Origin: Antedon bifida
Taxonomy: Eukaryota; Echinodermata; Crinoidea; Comatulida; Antedonidae
Direction of reading: 5' to 3'
NCBI GenBank assembly: GCA_963402885.1
Contig: OY727097.1
Span: forward strand, 7,812,001-7,876,000
Length of the DNA: 64,000 nt
Shown here: positions 1-63,600 of the stretch, piece by piece
Numbering within the stretch: position 1 is the first letter of the stretch
Layout: every line of letters begins with the position of its first letter
Notes under the pieces: generated by a model
Databases searched by the model: none
Seen by the model: only the letters and a program-made list of their open reading frames with translations
What the model was told of the DNA's origin: nothing
Program-made: the position numbers and the translations under genes

Positions 1-3000
1 AGTATGTCTCTTATGAAGGTTGTCATTTTCAGTACTTTTTTTCCATTTTTTTTTCCAGCATTCTTATTCAACATTCATATTAACGTCATTCATCTTTGTA
101 ACCATAACAAATCCCATACTATTCATATTCCAAAAATACCTATATTAATGTGATTACCCCATGATTTCATCCACCAACACTGCTAATTTTGTCCTAATGC
201 AGAAATAAATCTTTGCATCTCTTAGAACATACATCTAAATCATAATAAGATTAGGGATAATTTGAAAATACGCTTTGTATCTTCTGGAGAATTGTAAATT
301 TGTACGTGGGCTGAGAAAACACAATTAACGAACGTTAAGTATTGATTGCGAAAGAACAAAAAACGTTTCAGGGTTGAATACGATATAAAACATTCCAGTC
401 ACATGTCGAAAAGCTAGAATGAGTGGCCACTTTTTCGTTATTGAGTAATGGCCAGATCCTTTGCTTTTAAATTATTACTATGGATGTTAAAGTTGGTCCT
501 GGTTAAATAAACTGAATGGAAAAGATTTAGAATAAAATTACCCTACATTCCTATAGTACTTCTATGCAGCACAACTTAAAAAATGTATGAATTTTATGCC
601 TTTTGGATGTATTTTATCCGTATTTTTATCTTCTTATTTTAGTGTTTTGTATAATGTTGTCTTGTTTTGCCCTGCATATGCTTGGTCCTCAAAGCTGTGA
701 CCTGGGATGTTGGGTACATTATGTTTTTTTATTTGAATAAAGGATGATTTTTTTTTTTTTACTTGTTTGGGAAAAAATGATATTCAAAATCATTTTGATC
801 GTAATTATCGCATTAATTTAAAATTACCAATAAACTTTAATGTGAAAAACATAAATTATTATGCAGAAGGTAACGTCCACACGCAACTGAAAATGTGCCA
901 AGAAATATTGAGTCATCTTTATAATTTCACACTTTTTTTTTGTAATTTTGAAGAGAACACATTTTAATCAAGCTCATCTTTTATGCGTTTCCTTTTTATT
1001 TGTTAATTGCCTTAGATTGTTTGTGTGTTTTTGATGAAATAAATAAATAATATTTTATTTGATATTGTTTAAGAGTACTCTTAATTTAAAAAAAACAAAA
1101 TTCTATGTATGCAATAAGGAATAAACTAAAAATTTAATTAAATTATTTTGTTTTATTCCATTTTATGACAGATTGTCACAGTTGGATAAACACCACACAA
1201 AATATAATATTCCATTTCAATCATCACAAAATATAAAACACTCAAATAAGTGTCAGTCTCAATTCACTTCAATGTTTTATTTAAATGTGTAAATGCTAAA
1301 AATGTCAGTCACTGTGGTTTTTAACTCGGACGATATTGTAAGGGTCATACCATTTTTTAAATATCAGTATTACAACTTATTATAGAACCAAAAAAATATA
1401 TTATATATATTTAAAATAAAATATTTTATGTTTCAGCCATTTAATTTTGAATTTTTATATTGTACCACATTTAAGAAAAATTAAATAATTGTTAAATCCT
1501 TTTATCATAATTGTTTGCTGGTATAAATATCTAGGGAATATTATTAAATATGAATGAACCTTGTATAATATTTTTCTAGCTCCCCTTATCTATAATTTAC
1601 AAAAAAATAAAATAAAATAAATGGTTTTGGGTAATAAAGGAAGAAAGAAATAAAGTTTGTTGGTTATATTCTGCAGTTTGTTACTTTTAATGCTATCATT
1701 TTTACAATAAATTCAGATGTCATTTTTTTTAATGAGCTAATAAATGCAATTAAGGTGGTAAGTTGTTATGTTTTTAATTACTCACATAATTTACCAATTT
1801 TAAACATTTTACATTACCCATTAAACTTCTTATTAGTGCAATCATTGTAGATGATTATTCCTCAATTAAATTGTTTTTATTTCTGATTTGCTAGGGTAAT
1901 ATTATACACATTTCTAAACCTGAAACTACTACTAGTAGTAATGTATCACATTGCTATTTTCTAACAAAAAGGGTTTTAAATTAGGCAATTTAACATCACT
2001 TTCTGAGCAATAAGAACAAATGAAAATGTTAACTTAAGAAAATCGTTTGGAACCAAAAATCTAACAAATTCATACAGAAACTAAAGTAGCAGACTTGGAT
2101 TGCCTAAAGGTAAAAACCTTACCAGACTGAATTTTTCGCAAGACTCGTGGCCAATAGGTGGCAAAAGGTATGTAATTACCTGTAAGTTGTTAGTCTTTCT
2201 TGGCCTAAAAGCAGATAAGATCCGGCCTAGAAGATTGGATACTGCCAATTGCAGACTACAAGTTTGTCGATAACTATGAAACACCGCTCAACAAATTCTC
2301 TCACATAATTGACTGTAAATGAAAAGCACTGCTCACCTTGGAGAAAAGGTAAAAGGTCAAGATCTAGCGATGACCTTTACATCTGCCAGCACTCATCAAG
2401 ATGTCATCGGTTGCCTAGGTAACAATGTGCCGATGAATCAACTGTAACCACATTAAATTTACTTACAATAACATAATATTAAATGAACACAGATCTTCAA
2501 TCTAAAACTAGGTAAACTTTACATACATTAAAGACAATGTTTAGAATGGAATAGTCCAAATATACTCGTTTATAATTTATATTTAGTAGCTACATGTGAT
2601 AGACCAGCCAGTCTCAACTGTGATTTACAAGATGACTTGTATACGTTATAGATAAAATATCATTATATTTATTACAACATTTCAAACTTGACATTAAACG
2701 ATCAATATTGTATGAACAATAAATAAATTCAAGATACGAAAACGGTAGTATTGATTCTAATCTAGTAACGTTTGATTTGGTTCATGTCGTCAATTGATAT
2801 ACAGTTTATAATATCCATAAATGTATTAATACTATTAAATTTAATAAATCAATACTCTATGTATAGTAAATATAATTTGTATGTAACACTTACATACAAA
2901 TGTATGTTGAAGTGCAACATATGAATTGATATATTGAGAATCATAACATCTAATTTCAAAACTGAATAATTTATTGTACATGATATGACTTGCACTTTTT

Positions 3001-3374
3001 CATAGTGAACCATAACATAGTTCAGTCAACATTCTAATCATTTATCACCTTCTTCGGAGAACTCTTATAATTTTAAACTTCATTTAAAAATTAATTTTAA
3101 TACTATAAATCAATCTAAAACACCTAATACCTACTAAATTTTATACTTTTGCATAAGATAAACTTTGAGTACAAGTTTGTATACAAGGATTTTAATATTA
3201 CTTAATATTATACTTTATAAATGAAGACATAATTATAGGATGGTCAAAATGGAGTGCATAGATAAAAAAAAAAAGAAGAATAAACTGATATGGTCATCTA
3301 ATCTAATAAGACTAGAGATAATACACCTGCAAAACTAGAAGAAGATAAACAAGAAAATAAAAAGACTCAACAAA

Positions 3375-3494
3375 AATGACTTGAAAACAGCACTAAATCA
3401 CACTGGCCCATTTCAAACACACCCGGCCCACGACAGGAATAAATGGCACAAAATAGTAGAACGCACTATGTCTAACGATGATGAAGCATATTGA
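3375..3494 (+). mobile_element. LINE reverse-transcriptase C-terminal remnant
   Basis: A 39-residue frame ending in TGA reads NDLKTALNHTGPF, QTHPAHDRNKWHKIVERT, MSNDDEAY. The DLK...DRxKWxxIVxRT pattern is the extreme C terminus found in many invertebrate non-LTR (endonuclease-reverse transcriptase) proteins. A TGA lies directly upstream of NDLK, so the element is dead. The Lys/Asn-rich stretch from 3270 may be the decayed preceding part. Confidence 0.55.
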
Positions 3495-4117
3495 TATTAC
3501 TTTTAATTGATATTTACAAAATCATTTATTTTTTAAATATCAATTTTTTGTTTCACACTTTTAATGTTTTTTCCGCCAGGCTTGCCCAACTCAAGATTAC
3601 TCTTAGCCCTCATGCAGCTATTCATTTTTTTTAAACTCAGAAATCGATCTTTTAAATGGAATTATATATTCAAAACTTTTAATATGTATATTCCTATATC
3701 CATGGCTGATGGTACTACAAGACAATTGATAAATTAATGATTCTAAAAAAAGAATATGAGGCATTATTCATTATGTTTCAACTTGCATATTATTAATTAC
3801 TAAACAAGATTTTAATTAAACTAATTTTGTTAATCTTGTTGGATACAAACCACATTATTTTCATTCATAATTTAACTATCGACACAATCAGTAAAACACT
3901 AAAACTATTGGTAATTCAAGTATGTTTGATTTACAGTGTAGTATAAGACTGTATGATTTACAGTATAGCCTGTCTTTAAATAAAATAAGATAAATAGAGG
4001 GCGACATATAGTACGACAATGTGATCAGAACACTGCATTTAAAATCACTAACAATAATCCATGGGGTTAGTAAACGTATGCCAAGAACTTGAAAGAGTAG
4101 TTGCATAGGCTTATAAA

Positions 4118-4355
4118 TCCTTTGATATAATCCCACTCCAATCCCCTCCTCCCTTTGGGGGTGGGACTATACCCAGGGAAAGCCTGGTTCATTAAAAAAT
4201 GGTAAGCATTTCTTGTAAAAATAATCTGAACTGGCTAGGGAGGCCAAAAGTCAATACTGGGACTATAACCGGGGATATGCCTGTTTGTGAAATCAGACAT
4301 AACATAGGGGGTGGGATTAGACCCGAAGTGGGATTATACCCGAGGATATACGGTA
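4118..4355. repeat. Dispersed repeat with GTGGGATTATACCC words
   Basis: The words GGGTGGGACTATACCC, GGGACTATAACCGGGGATAT, GTGGGATTAGACCC and GTGGGATTATACCCGAGG recur in one short block, and the inverted ATAATCCCAC word opens it. This looks like a transposon-derived repeat rather than a gene. The family is not identified. Confidence 0.5.
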
Positions 4356-4819
4356 ATAGTCTAGCAATCATCTAGCAATGAAAAATCAACCAGTACTGTC
4401 AGTGGGCCCTACTGTCAGTGTCAGTACTCACAGAGCACTTTTTTCATATAAAACATAAATTTGATTATTCTTGTAACCTAACAGTGGGTATAGGTCAACT
4501 GAACTCAATTGGTCGACCTCAGCAAGCAACAAAATGCAACTAAAGGCAACTTACAGGTATGCAAAAAAATGTTTACATGTTGACAAAAGTGATATTTATT
4601 TTTCTCTTTCAACTTTGAATTTAGTCACACATGCGGTATAAAGGGTCTTTTACATTCTGTTCCGCTCCAGCTCTCCAGTTCAGGTTTTTGTCAGATTATA
4701 TGTTTCACAGCGAGTCATTTGACTACTTGCCATCAAGTACAAATATGGAGGTACCTGTTCCACAAATTAACAACAAACAAAAATGTAAGGAAAAAAAGGA
4801 TTACAAGATAATGACTTAC

Positions 4820-54614
<49,795 letters not shown>

Positions 54615-55977
54615 CTGAAAGATAGCAATTAAGAAAAAAAAAATGTCAGATTTTTACTTCTATCGATTTGTTTGAAAGGAGTTCATAGTAACACTAGAGA
54701 ATAGACACACAAAAAAAGTTGCTTATAATGTGCTAAAAAAGATGGCGGTGGTAGTTTCTAATGGAAAAAAACCTCTGGCAGTCAAAATGTTAAGGTGCTT
54801 TGTTAAAAGCTTCAGGTTTAAAATTGTTGTTTATTATAAAGTAAACATTTGCTCATTTTATAATAACTTTAATTTGACAGGTGAAACAGAGTCCATCCAC
54901 ATCGCCTATGAGTTTACTACACTACTGAGGTGTCAACATGGTGTACAGTATGTATGGTGTAAGCTCCGGTGTGTGTTTTGCTAGGCGATGTGAAAGGGAT
55001 ATGTGGCTAGGGCAACATAACAATTGTTTAGGCCAAACCAATGCAATATTCCTTGCTTATGGTTGCAGGCTTCACACTAAAAAAAAAACAGTCAACAATT
55101 CCACCTCCTGCCCCCACCTTTTGTGAGGCAGATGCAGAAAAGAGATTTAAGAGCTAAAAAAGAACAGTGATTAAATATCCATCCAGTGTGACATAACAAC
55201 ATGTGGCTATTAATAATACCATTATTATAGTGATTCGTTCGCACTTTTGTAAAATCATTTTCTAAGCCGAAAATAGAATAAAAATCGTAAAATCTATTCT
55301 GACCAATTTATTGCAATATGCGAGGATGTGACAAATAATACAAATGAGTATGTCACAACACTTTAATTTTTTAATGTAAAAAAACTGATGCTTTAAAATG
55401 GAAAATTACTTTATTTTATTCTTAACCTTTGACCTTTCTACTTAAATAACAATGTGAGGAAACAAACAAGGCAACTATAGTAATAGAATAGAAATCATGT
55501 GTGTATGCAGTGCGAATCCAGGATTATTAATAGTGGGGGCCCAGGGCATAAACATTGAGGGCACACATAGAACCCCTTCTTTGGAACACCCCTATTAACT
55601 TTATTTTACTATATTGTACCAATATTTAAGGGACATTATATGGCTCTACTGATTGATAATTTGTTTGTTTTCATCTTTCTGGAGCTTTACGCAATAGTAC
55701 TTTGCTTTGCATACAATCAAAATGTAAACATATCACAATACTGTACAAACAATTTATAATAACTATGTAAAGTAAATCACAGTGCTGGTATTGTGAAATG
55801 TAGTATACACGTTATATAAAATCTGAATACAGTTCAAATGAACTGTACAATACTATCAATATTGGTTAATATTCATGCTGGTGTTTATTCACAAGAAATT
55901 ATGTTTAGGGGTTAGGGTTATGTAACTATGAAAACAACTTAAGTATTCAATATTTTTTAATAAGGTAATCCGTATTT

Positions 55978-56052
55978 ATTCTGGTCCTTCAAAGTTTAAC
56001 TGGAAACTGAAAAAATTCAGAATAGGCCTTCCACGGAAAGTGCAGCGCCTAC
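55978..56052 (-). mobile_element. SINE, 5S/tRNA-headed family, 3' tail fragment
   Basis: ATTCTGGTCCTTCAAAGTTT, AACTGGAAACTGAAAAAATT, CAGAATAGGCCTTCCACGG match the tail of the copy at 51165 (ATTCTGGTCCTTAAGCTTAA, CTTGAAACTGAGGAAATTC). The rest is absent. Confidence 0.6.
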
Positions 56053-58858
56053 CTAAAATATATTTTATTTCTGAGGGAAACTGATTTTCTTTCGTCTACC
56101 ATCCTGATGCGAAATATACTAGATCAGATTAATTTAAAATGATAATAAAAAAGATTTTTATTTCAGTCTTCCTTGAGAGATTGCTAAAAAAAACTATTTT
56201 TTACAGTTCTCAATGCCAGATCTGCCTTATGCCCATTATCAATCGCCCTGGCAACCTGTCAATCACGATTTGTATTAATCTAAATCCATGTGACTGAATT
56301 CACGCTCAAATAGTATCAAATAATTTGAGATGGGATCATTCACACAAACAGTGTGAACAAATTAGATCATAAGATATTGCTAATTTATATTACAATACAA
56401 TCTGCCTAATATTACACTACTGTACATCCATCAATGATATGACAAGCGAAGACTCTATCGCACCATCACACTGACATGAATAAGCCCACCCGCTGGTGGA
56501 ATGTACCACAGTATAATTAAGCCCATACCACATTAACTACAATATAATTAGGTCAAGCTCTTGAAAAGGATATTCTTGATTATACAGTATTGTATGCCCA
56601 CCCACCATATTTTGAATTTCCGTATTGAAAAAGATTAGATTCTTTTCGTGAATCTTTTTTTGGTGAATAAAATTAATATAGAAGGAAGGAGGACTTTAGA
56701 CATGACATAGAAACAAGTAGGTCTACTGTAGGCCTATGTTGAAATGTAAAGAGTACCTGTAGCCAAAGTTGTATACTAAAGCATACATATTCTCATGATT
56801 TTTTTTCAGATGCAACAATGACAATGATAGTACAGTACTAATAATACCTGAAACTAAAACACATCAACACAGGTAAACACATGACCTTCACCCTGCAAGC
56901 CAATCATAGTTTTAACGTCATGGTTAAATTTGGGCAAAACAATGGTATATTAATTCTGCATTAATTTATTCAAGTGCGAACAATGGTCAAATTTACTGAA
57001 TTTATGACCTTAAAGTTACCTTGGTTAAATTTACCAGTGCGAACAAGGCTTTAGTTTTCTAGGGAAAGTTTGTACATGCTGGTATGTTGAATTTACTGCG
57101 CTGTAAAGCTTATTTAAACCATTTAATCAAGGCTTTAGTATTATTAAACACACAACAATACAACTCTGAAATATTCTATAGTAGTAGCCACATTGGTTGG
57201 TGTCACTTGTCTACAATATGTGCATTCAGCACACAGTTTATTAAAAATGTATACTATTACTATATTATAAAGTAATATCAATTTGTACGAGACCAACCTT
57301 GCATATGACAAAGAACATAAATGTGATAAAACTGACAGGATAATTAAAATGCAGCGAAACCAGTACAATGCAAAGATTGAATCTCATCAAAATCAATAAT
57401 AGACAATAACAGGCTGACATTTATAATATGTATATGACTTGCACGCATTTGCACTGTCAAGGACAGAGACAGAATACTGAATGCCTATGGTGGTTTTTAG
57501 TATAATAAAAATAAGGTTTGAAAAAAATGAGAATACCTTGGGATATGTTTCAGTTTTTGTGCGAAAGTACAGTAGCATAATTTGCAAAGAACCTACTGTA
57601 AATCCTTTGTTTTATTATTATTTAATACAGTACTGTATAACAGCACCTGCACACTACAAAATTTTCCAGTTCAACTCAATCACCTGATATTAAGTTTCCT
57701 AATTTAATACTGTACAAAATACATACAACAATATGATAACTTTAAACAATAAGGTGTCCCAAAGGAGGGGTTCTACTATACTGTATATTCAATAACAAGT
57801 CTTATTCCATTCTTAATAACTGTTTGACCTTAAAAACAACAGCAATTTGTATTCGTTCGTAAGCTCATACATAATAGATAATTCAAGTTCAGCGTAATAG
57901 GATTCACAAATGTCAAAATGCCGCATTGAAAATTAATTTCCTGTCTAGCAATGAAATGTCACTGAATCAAAGTTACTTTTTTACTTATTCAAGAAATATC
58001 TGTTTTTCTTTTCTTCTTTTTTTAAAATGTTACATTATTTATTATACTGTACTCTTTAGGACCTACAGTACTGTACTTTTGAGACAAGGGACTACAGTAC
58101 CACCTCAATAACTAATTTAACAATCTAAAGTACAGAATAAAACAAGAGTATCTCAAAATATAATGTGTGAATTATTCAGTGGACACCAAAGTGCATCCTT
58201 GGTTACTTATTAATAGTTCCATTCAACGGTAAAATTCTATTCAATCTATTAAAACAATTAAACGAATGGAATAGAGATATTTTCACGCATTCACTACAGA
58301 TATATGCCATTCCAAAATTCAATCCTTTGAAACTCATGAAAATATTATACCCCTATTCAATACATACTATAAATAAAGAACGCTCCTTCCTATTCTGGTG
58401 ACACCCTTTTAACGAGACATGTAACTTTCCCATAGAACAAAAAAAAAAGTTTTTACCACTACAGCCAAAATCCTTATTCACTTTGTTGGTGTCCCCTGAA
58501 TAGGAGTTCTGTAGTCATTTTGTATATAAATTTTACACACAACATTTTATACTATACTAAACCTACAGTACTTTGGAAATGATACAGAAACAACAGAAAC
58601 ATTGTTTTACTGTCTTTTCGAATTTAAAAAGAAAAAAAAAGACTTTATTATATCAAATTAAAAACACTTCTATAGATAGAATTAAAAAACATCAAACCAA
58701 AACATTAGTAAACTGTATTTTATCAATTTCTTTTAAATAAATAATGATCTTTAAATAAAGGTGTTTCTTTCAATTTAATTTCATCAGTATTGTCCTTGAG
58801 AAAACACTTGATGATGTGAAAAGTGCTTTTAACAACAGTTACATTAACTAATGGAATT

Positions 58859-58990
58859 AAAGAGGCAGTCACACTATATTAAATTAAACTAAAAAATTAA
58901 ATTAATGGGATACTGTGCCTACTGTGAATACAGTAAAATACAATGAATTACTTTAAAGAGGCAGTCGCACTATACAATTTAAATTAATGG
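58859..58990. repeat. Two-copy tandem repeat, 96-bp offset
   Basis: AAAGAGGCAGTCACACTATA at 58859 and AAAGAGGCAGTCGCACTATA at 58955, each followed by AAATTAATGGGA. Confidence 0.75.
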
Positions 58991-59899
58991 GACTATACAA
59001 TTATACTGTACAATGGTGGTATGGTATTTTAATGTTTTATGTTAATAATTATATTAATGTTCTTCTTTTCATAATGTTTTCCTCTCTTCAGAGAGACGGG
59101 TTAATCTTGGTTTATTCAGGTAAGCTAGGCACAAAATGGACCCTCAAATTTTTCTTAATTTATGTTTTTCCTTTTTATGACAAAACTAGGTTTAGTTAAA
59201 TCATACTTAATATAAGAGTTTAATAACGTCACAAAAATCTAACATTACAACATGCCAAATAAAATTATTTTCAAACGTAATAATATCCTGTAAGTTTATT
59301 TTCTTCTTACTATAATACTAATCGCGTTATAAGAAAGTTATAGATTGCCAAAGAACATACAAAATGATTTATGAGATAATAATGGATGTGTAACTAAATT
59401 GTATACCAATTATTTGGATAGAATTCTCTCTGACATTTTGTTTCAGTTGTTTAATTATGAAATGTTAACATGTTAAGTTTATTATTTAAAGGTCACTGTG
59501 AAATGCTATATAATTTCTACCGACCAAAACAAAATAAATATTTGCCTATTCCCAAATACATTAATACAATCTGTTCGCGATCGCTACTAAAAATACAAAC
59601 GTGAAAATCTGGTGTACAAAGCTTGCCTTATGAACAGTCGTCCATGGAATACAACAGTCCTTGGGAGAGGGTATATCGACAAGTTCACCTACAGAATACT
59701 ATAAATGGAACTCATTGAAACCATTTCACACATGATGTTGGTGCACACTTCTCCACATGCATGTCATTTAATGGGAACAATATTCGTGCAAGTGTCAACA
59801 TGGCTTATTAACTCAATTTCATGTGAAAAGGGATTTATTACTGTACATTGGGTCAGATTCAGTAGGATAGGTTGTGTCATACAGTACGTTATCAGTAGG

Positions 59900-60165
59900 A
59901 ATTGGCCCTGTTGCAAATTGGCACGGTGACACAGTTTTAGTTTTAAACCATACAGTAATTCCTCTACTCTACAATTGTCTTGATATGGGAATCATTTCAC
60001 ATCATGCCATACTGGCATGACAATGATTAATTTTAAACCATAAAGTAGCATCTATTGACATGATATGGGATATTGCACACACCATGCTATTAATTACAAA
60101 TTGGCCTAGTGATGATGGTTTCAAACCATAAAAGCGCCATCTAGAGTATGGCCATGATGGGATAG
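59900..60165. repeat. Degenerate tandem repeat, TTTTAAACCATA core
   Basis: TTTTAAACCATACAGTA, TTTTAAACCATAAAGTAGC and TTTCAAACCATAAAAGCGCC are 85-95 bp apart, each followed by a CATC/CTC word and a GATATGGGA or GATGGGATA word. Three diverged units of unknown origin. Confidence 0.6.
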
Positions 60166-60507
60166 TTACACTTATCTACAGCTGTAATAATACATGACAT
60201 TAAAATACAATGCAAAGTTCACTTGTTGACCAATTATGCATTGATTTTACAACCCTGGTTTACTATGTAAATATTAAATCAAATCTGTTTTTTTACTTAT
60301 CTTACATCGATGTCAAATCTGTTCCCAATCGTGTAACAGCAACTACAGTTTGAGGTACTGTACTGTTAGCAAAAATTTAAAGCTACATTACAGTAACTAC
60401 AAGTCAGTGGTGCGGGAACGACTTGTGGAGTTGGGAGGGGTGTCAAAGCAGGCCTTGTCATTTAAGGCGAGGGGGTGCGATCACTCACCTAACACACTCC
60501 TAAAATG

Positions 60508-60640
60508 CCATTGAGGAGTGCGATTTACAACACGCTTAAATTTGGTAAATTTCTACACACCAAAATACAAACAGCACACCTACAGCTGTACAGCACCCCT
60601 GAATGTATTGAGGAGTGCAATTTGTAGCACACCTATATTT
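60508..60640. repeat. Short duplication, ~98-bp offset
   Basis: CATTGAGGAGTGCGATTTAC then AACACGC at 60510 and TATTGAGGAGTGCAATTTGT then AGCACAC near 60607; CACACC/ACAGC words lie between. No coding role seen. Confidence 0.55.
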
Positions 60641-63600
60641 TCAAAAGACAAGGCCTGGTCAAAGAGTCAAAGTGATACTGATGAAAGAGTAGGCTACAAA
60701 GCACCAAGCAAGGGATTGTCCCAAGTTCTGTAAATGAGGAAAAGGGACATTTAAGAGCATTTTTTTCATTGACCATTTTGTATGTTTAACAGAAATTACC
60801 ATTAAAATGTTAGGGAAATGATCTACTGTAGTTGTGAATAAAGTATAGCAGGCCAGAATTGTTTTGAATGATTTTAAATGTAAAGTAAATTGAAGTTGTC
60901 ATAAGAATGGCCATTTTCTACTGTGCAGGGTACAGTAAGAATACAATAAACACTTTTAATGTCAACAAATAGAGACTGACATTCTCAATTGCGGTTAAAA
61001 ACAAGAAAATTGCAGTGAGTTTAAAATTAAAGCCTATATCCTGATATTTAATTAAAAACATCCTTTAAATTGTTCAGAAAATTCTATAAATTACCATGAA
61101 TGTCCGCTGCGTACAAATAAAAAACAACTTCAACTTGAAATTGTAATACAAATAGTTATTTCTAAATATAGTATTAAAAATTCTTTTTAAAAAAAAATCT
61201 GTAAAAATTTAAAAAAATAAATTGAATTCCCGCAACAAACGAATGTTGTTATAATAATTATAAAAGAATTTGATTTTACAAGGTCAACCAAATGTGAATA
61301 TTTTACCAATACATAACATTAGTATAAAATACATTAATATAATTAAACATCAATTTGCTATTTACAATATTACAATAGTAAACCCTTCTTTTGGGACATC
61401 CATATTTCCTGATAATAATGTGGTAACCCTAAATAACAGACACTCCAAATGTAATGTGAACAGACATGCTGTAAATCCAATTTCCAACAGACATGTGAAC
61501 AAGGCTTACACAACAGGTCATGGGGTTACAAATAAAGTCCCATAATATCGTTATCCAGGTCTTTTGAAACATTTATTGTACACTATATAATACTATAAGC
61601 TATATTGACAGACAGTGAACAATCAATGATGATACAGAGAATTTACGATAATTGGTAGTCACTTAAATGAAAAAAAGTGAACAAAAATGATCAGCCATAC
61701 ACAGTAGATGATTGACTACTACAGTATACACTATGTTCAGGAACTGCTACAGTAAATTGCATATTTTAGAGTAAGCCTGCAACAAATTATTTTATTCCAA
61801 TACCAACTGGAGGGATCATCATTTTCATTTTTAACTACTAAAATTGAATAAAAAGGCAAGAACACACAATGGAGTATTAAAAATGAAACTTCCTCTTTCA
61901 GTTTCTTACAGTATAACAATACCACAAGACATTCTTTTATCTTGTTCAGTAAACTGAGTATCTCTGATAAAAACAAAAGCCCCACATGGCATAACTTGTT
62001 AAATTGTGCATACAACTTGTACAAAGTAGTTACCTTTTTACCCAGTTATAAAATTAATCAATAATTAAATTTATTTTATTTGAAGTATATCCTGGAAAAC
62101 TGGGAATAAATTACATGTTACCATATTTATCCATAATGCAAGTAATAAACTAGGCAGATTCTCAGCAAGCTTGCCAGGCTAACCATGTTTAAATGCCAAA
62201 CTCCACAGATCCTAGATTAGCTGTCAGCAACTACGGTCAGAACATAGGGACCATTTAAACAATTAAATTCATAATCAAATTGGTTTACTGAATAGGGAAT
62301 GATCATTCTGGATTTTTATATGATGAATTTCTGACATAGTCCCTTCTCAACATTATTATTAGACTTCTTCAATGGGGTGAAAAATGATAATACTAATGAG
62401 AAATTTTAATGGAATATTTTATTTTATAACCGCTACTAAAATTCACAGAAATGATACAGTACTTGATAGAATAACTGTAATACCTTTTACCATTTTTGTC
62501 ATAATAATTTAATTACTTAGAGAGCCGTGATTTTTTAACTTTATACATACATACAGTACTTAACATTTAATAAATTCTCCTAATATCAGACTCAATGTAA
62601 ACTGGAACAGCATCAAAAGGTACAGATTTCCTAAAACTTTATAAGACATTTCTAGGTAAAATATTGTTAGCCAGCAGACCAAGGGGTTCCTCAATGTACA
62701 GTTTGTGGATTTCTAATTGTTACCATTTAATACACTGTGTCACTAAATACAACATTTTTACAGGAATTATTGTACTAAAATTGAACAGAAAAATAAGCAA
62801 AAATCAAAAAGATGTAATTTAACCTAATGATTTCGGTTTATACAGTTTTTCATAAACCAAAACCTCATTGACTTTTCAGTGTGACTATTCTTTTTTTATT
62901 TAATTATTTAAAAGTTAAATAATTTTTTATCCAAATACTTGATCAAAGTGAATAACTATTAGTATTACTTACAGTAGCACTGAATACAAACTACTGTACT
63001 GTAATTTAAACTTAAAGCAAAAAATAGTCAAATTGGCAGCTATTTTGTCATTTTATAAGTGAAAACATTATTTTTTGAGTTTTTTTCTACAGAAGTGATT
63101 AAATCTACTAAAATTCAAAGTATGATTTCAATTTTCATTTTGGGGGACAATACTGTATATCTTTAAGTACTGTATTCTTTATAGTATTAGTTTAATTAAT
63201 GCAAGAAAAACAAATTGTATACTTTAATGTACAGTACAACGCTTGACCAGAATATTGATTGATAACAATAACTATGTGGATTAAAAGGCTCAAATATACC
63301 ATATTAGTATTGTCCTTTTGGTATGTTAAGTAAGGCATACTGTACTAAATCAACAATTTATATAGGTATTGTATGTTAGTATCTATTCATAAAAAATCAA
63401 ATCCAGATTCATATAAATAGATTTTTTAGTACACTATGCTACGTTCATTAGATAGAACTCAATGCTTTCCTGATAGCTTGTGAATGCGTTCATTTCATTA
63501 CCAATGAAATGAAAACACAAGTTGCAAACTCAGAATAAAATTTCTTTTTATAACTAGCACTATTATCCATGTAAAAAAAATGGTGGATGAGTATTGCTTA

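Larger units (their letters stand above)
1..4819. other. CASK intron 13 (partial); no exon recognised
   Basis: This AT-rich intron continues off the left edge. I looked for the PDZ-preceding exons on the minus strand and saw none. It contains a LINE pol remnant (3375-3494), a repeat rich in GTGGGATTATACCC words (about 4118-4355), and poly-T and poly-A runs. Confidence 0.6.

Noticed and set aside
2081..2340. Minus-strand frame after a tttcatttacag acceptor as the next CASK exon
   Set aside because: In the required phase 0 it reads to a stop within four codons, and the other frame has no CASK-like residues.
62024..62040. Minus-strand AAAAAG|gtaact as the donor of CASK exon 1
   Set aside because: The adjoining codons contain a stop and do not resemble the FEDVYELCEVIGK N terminus.
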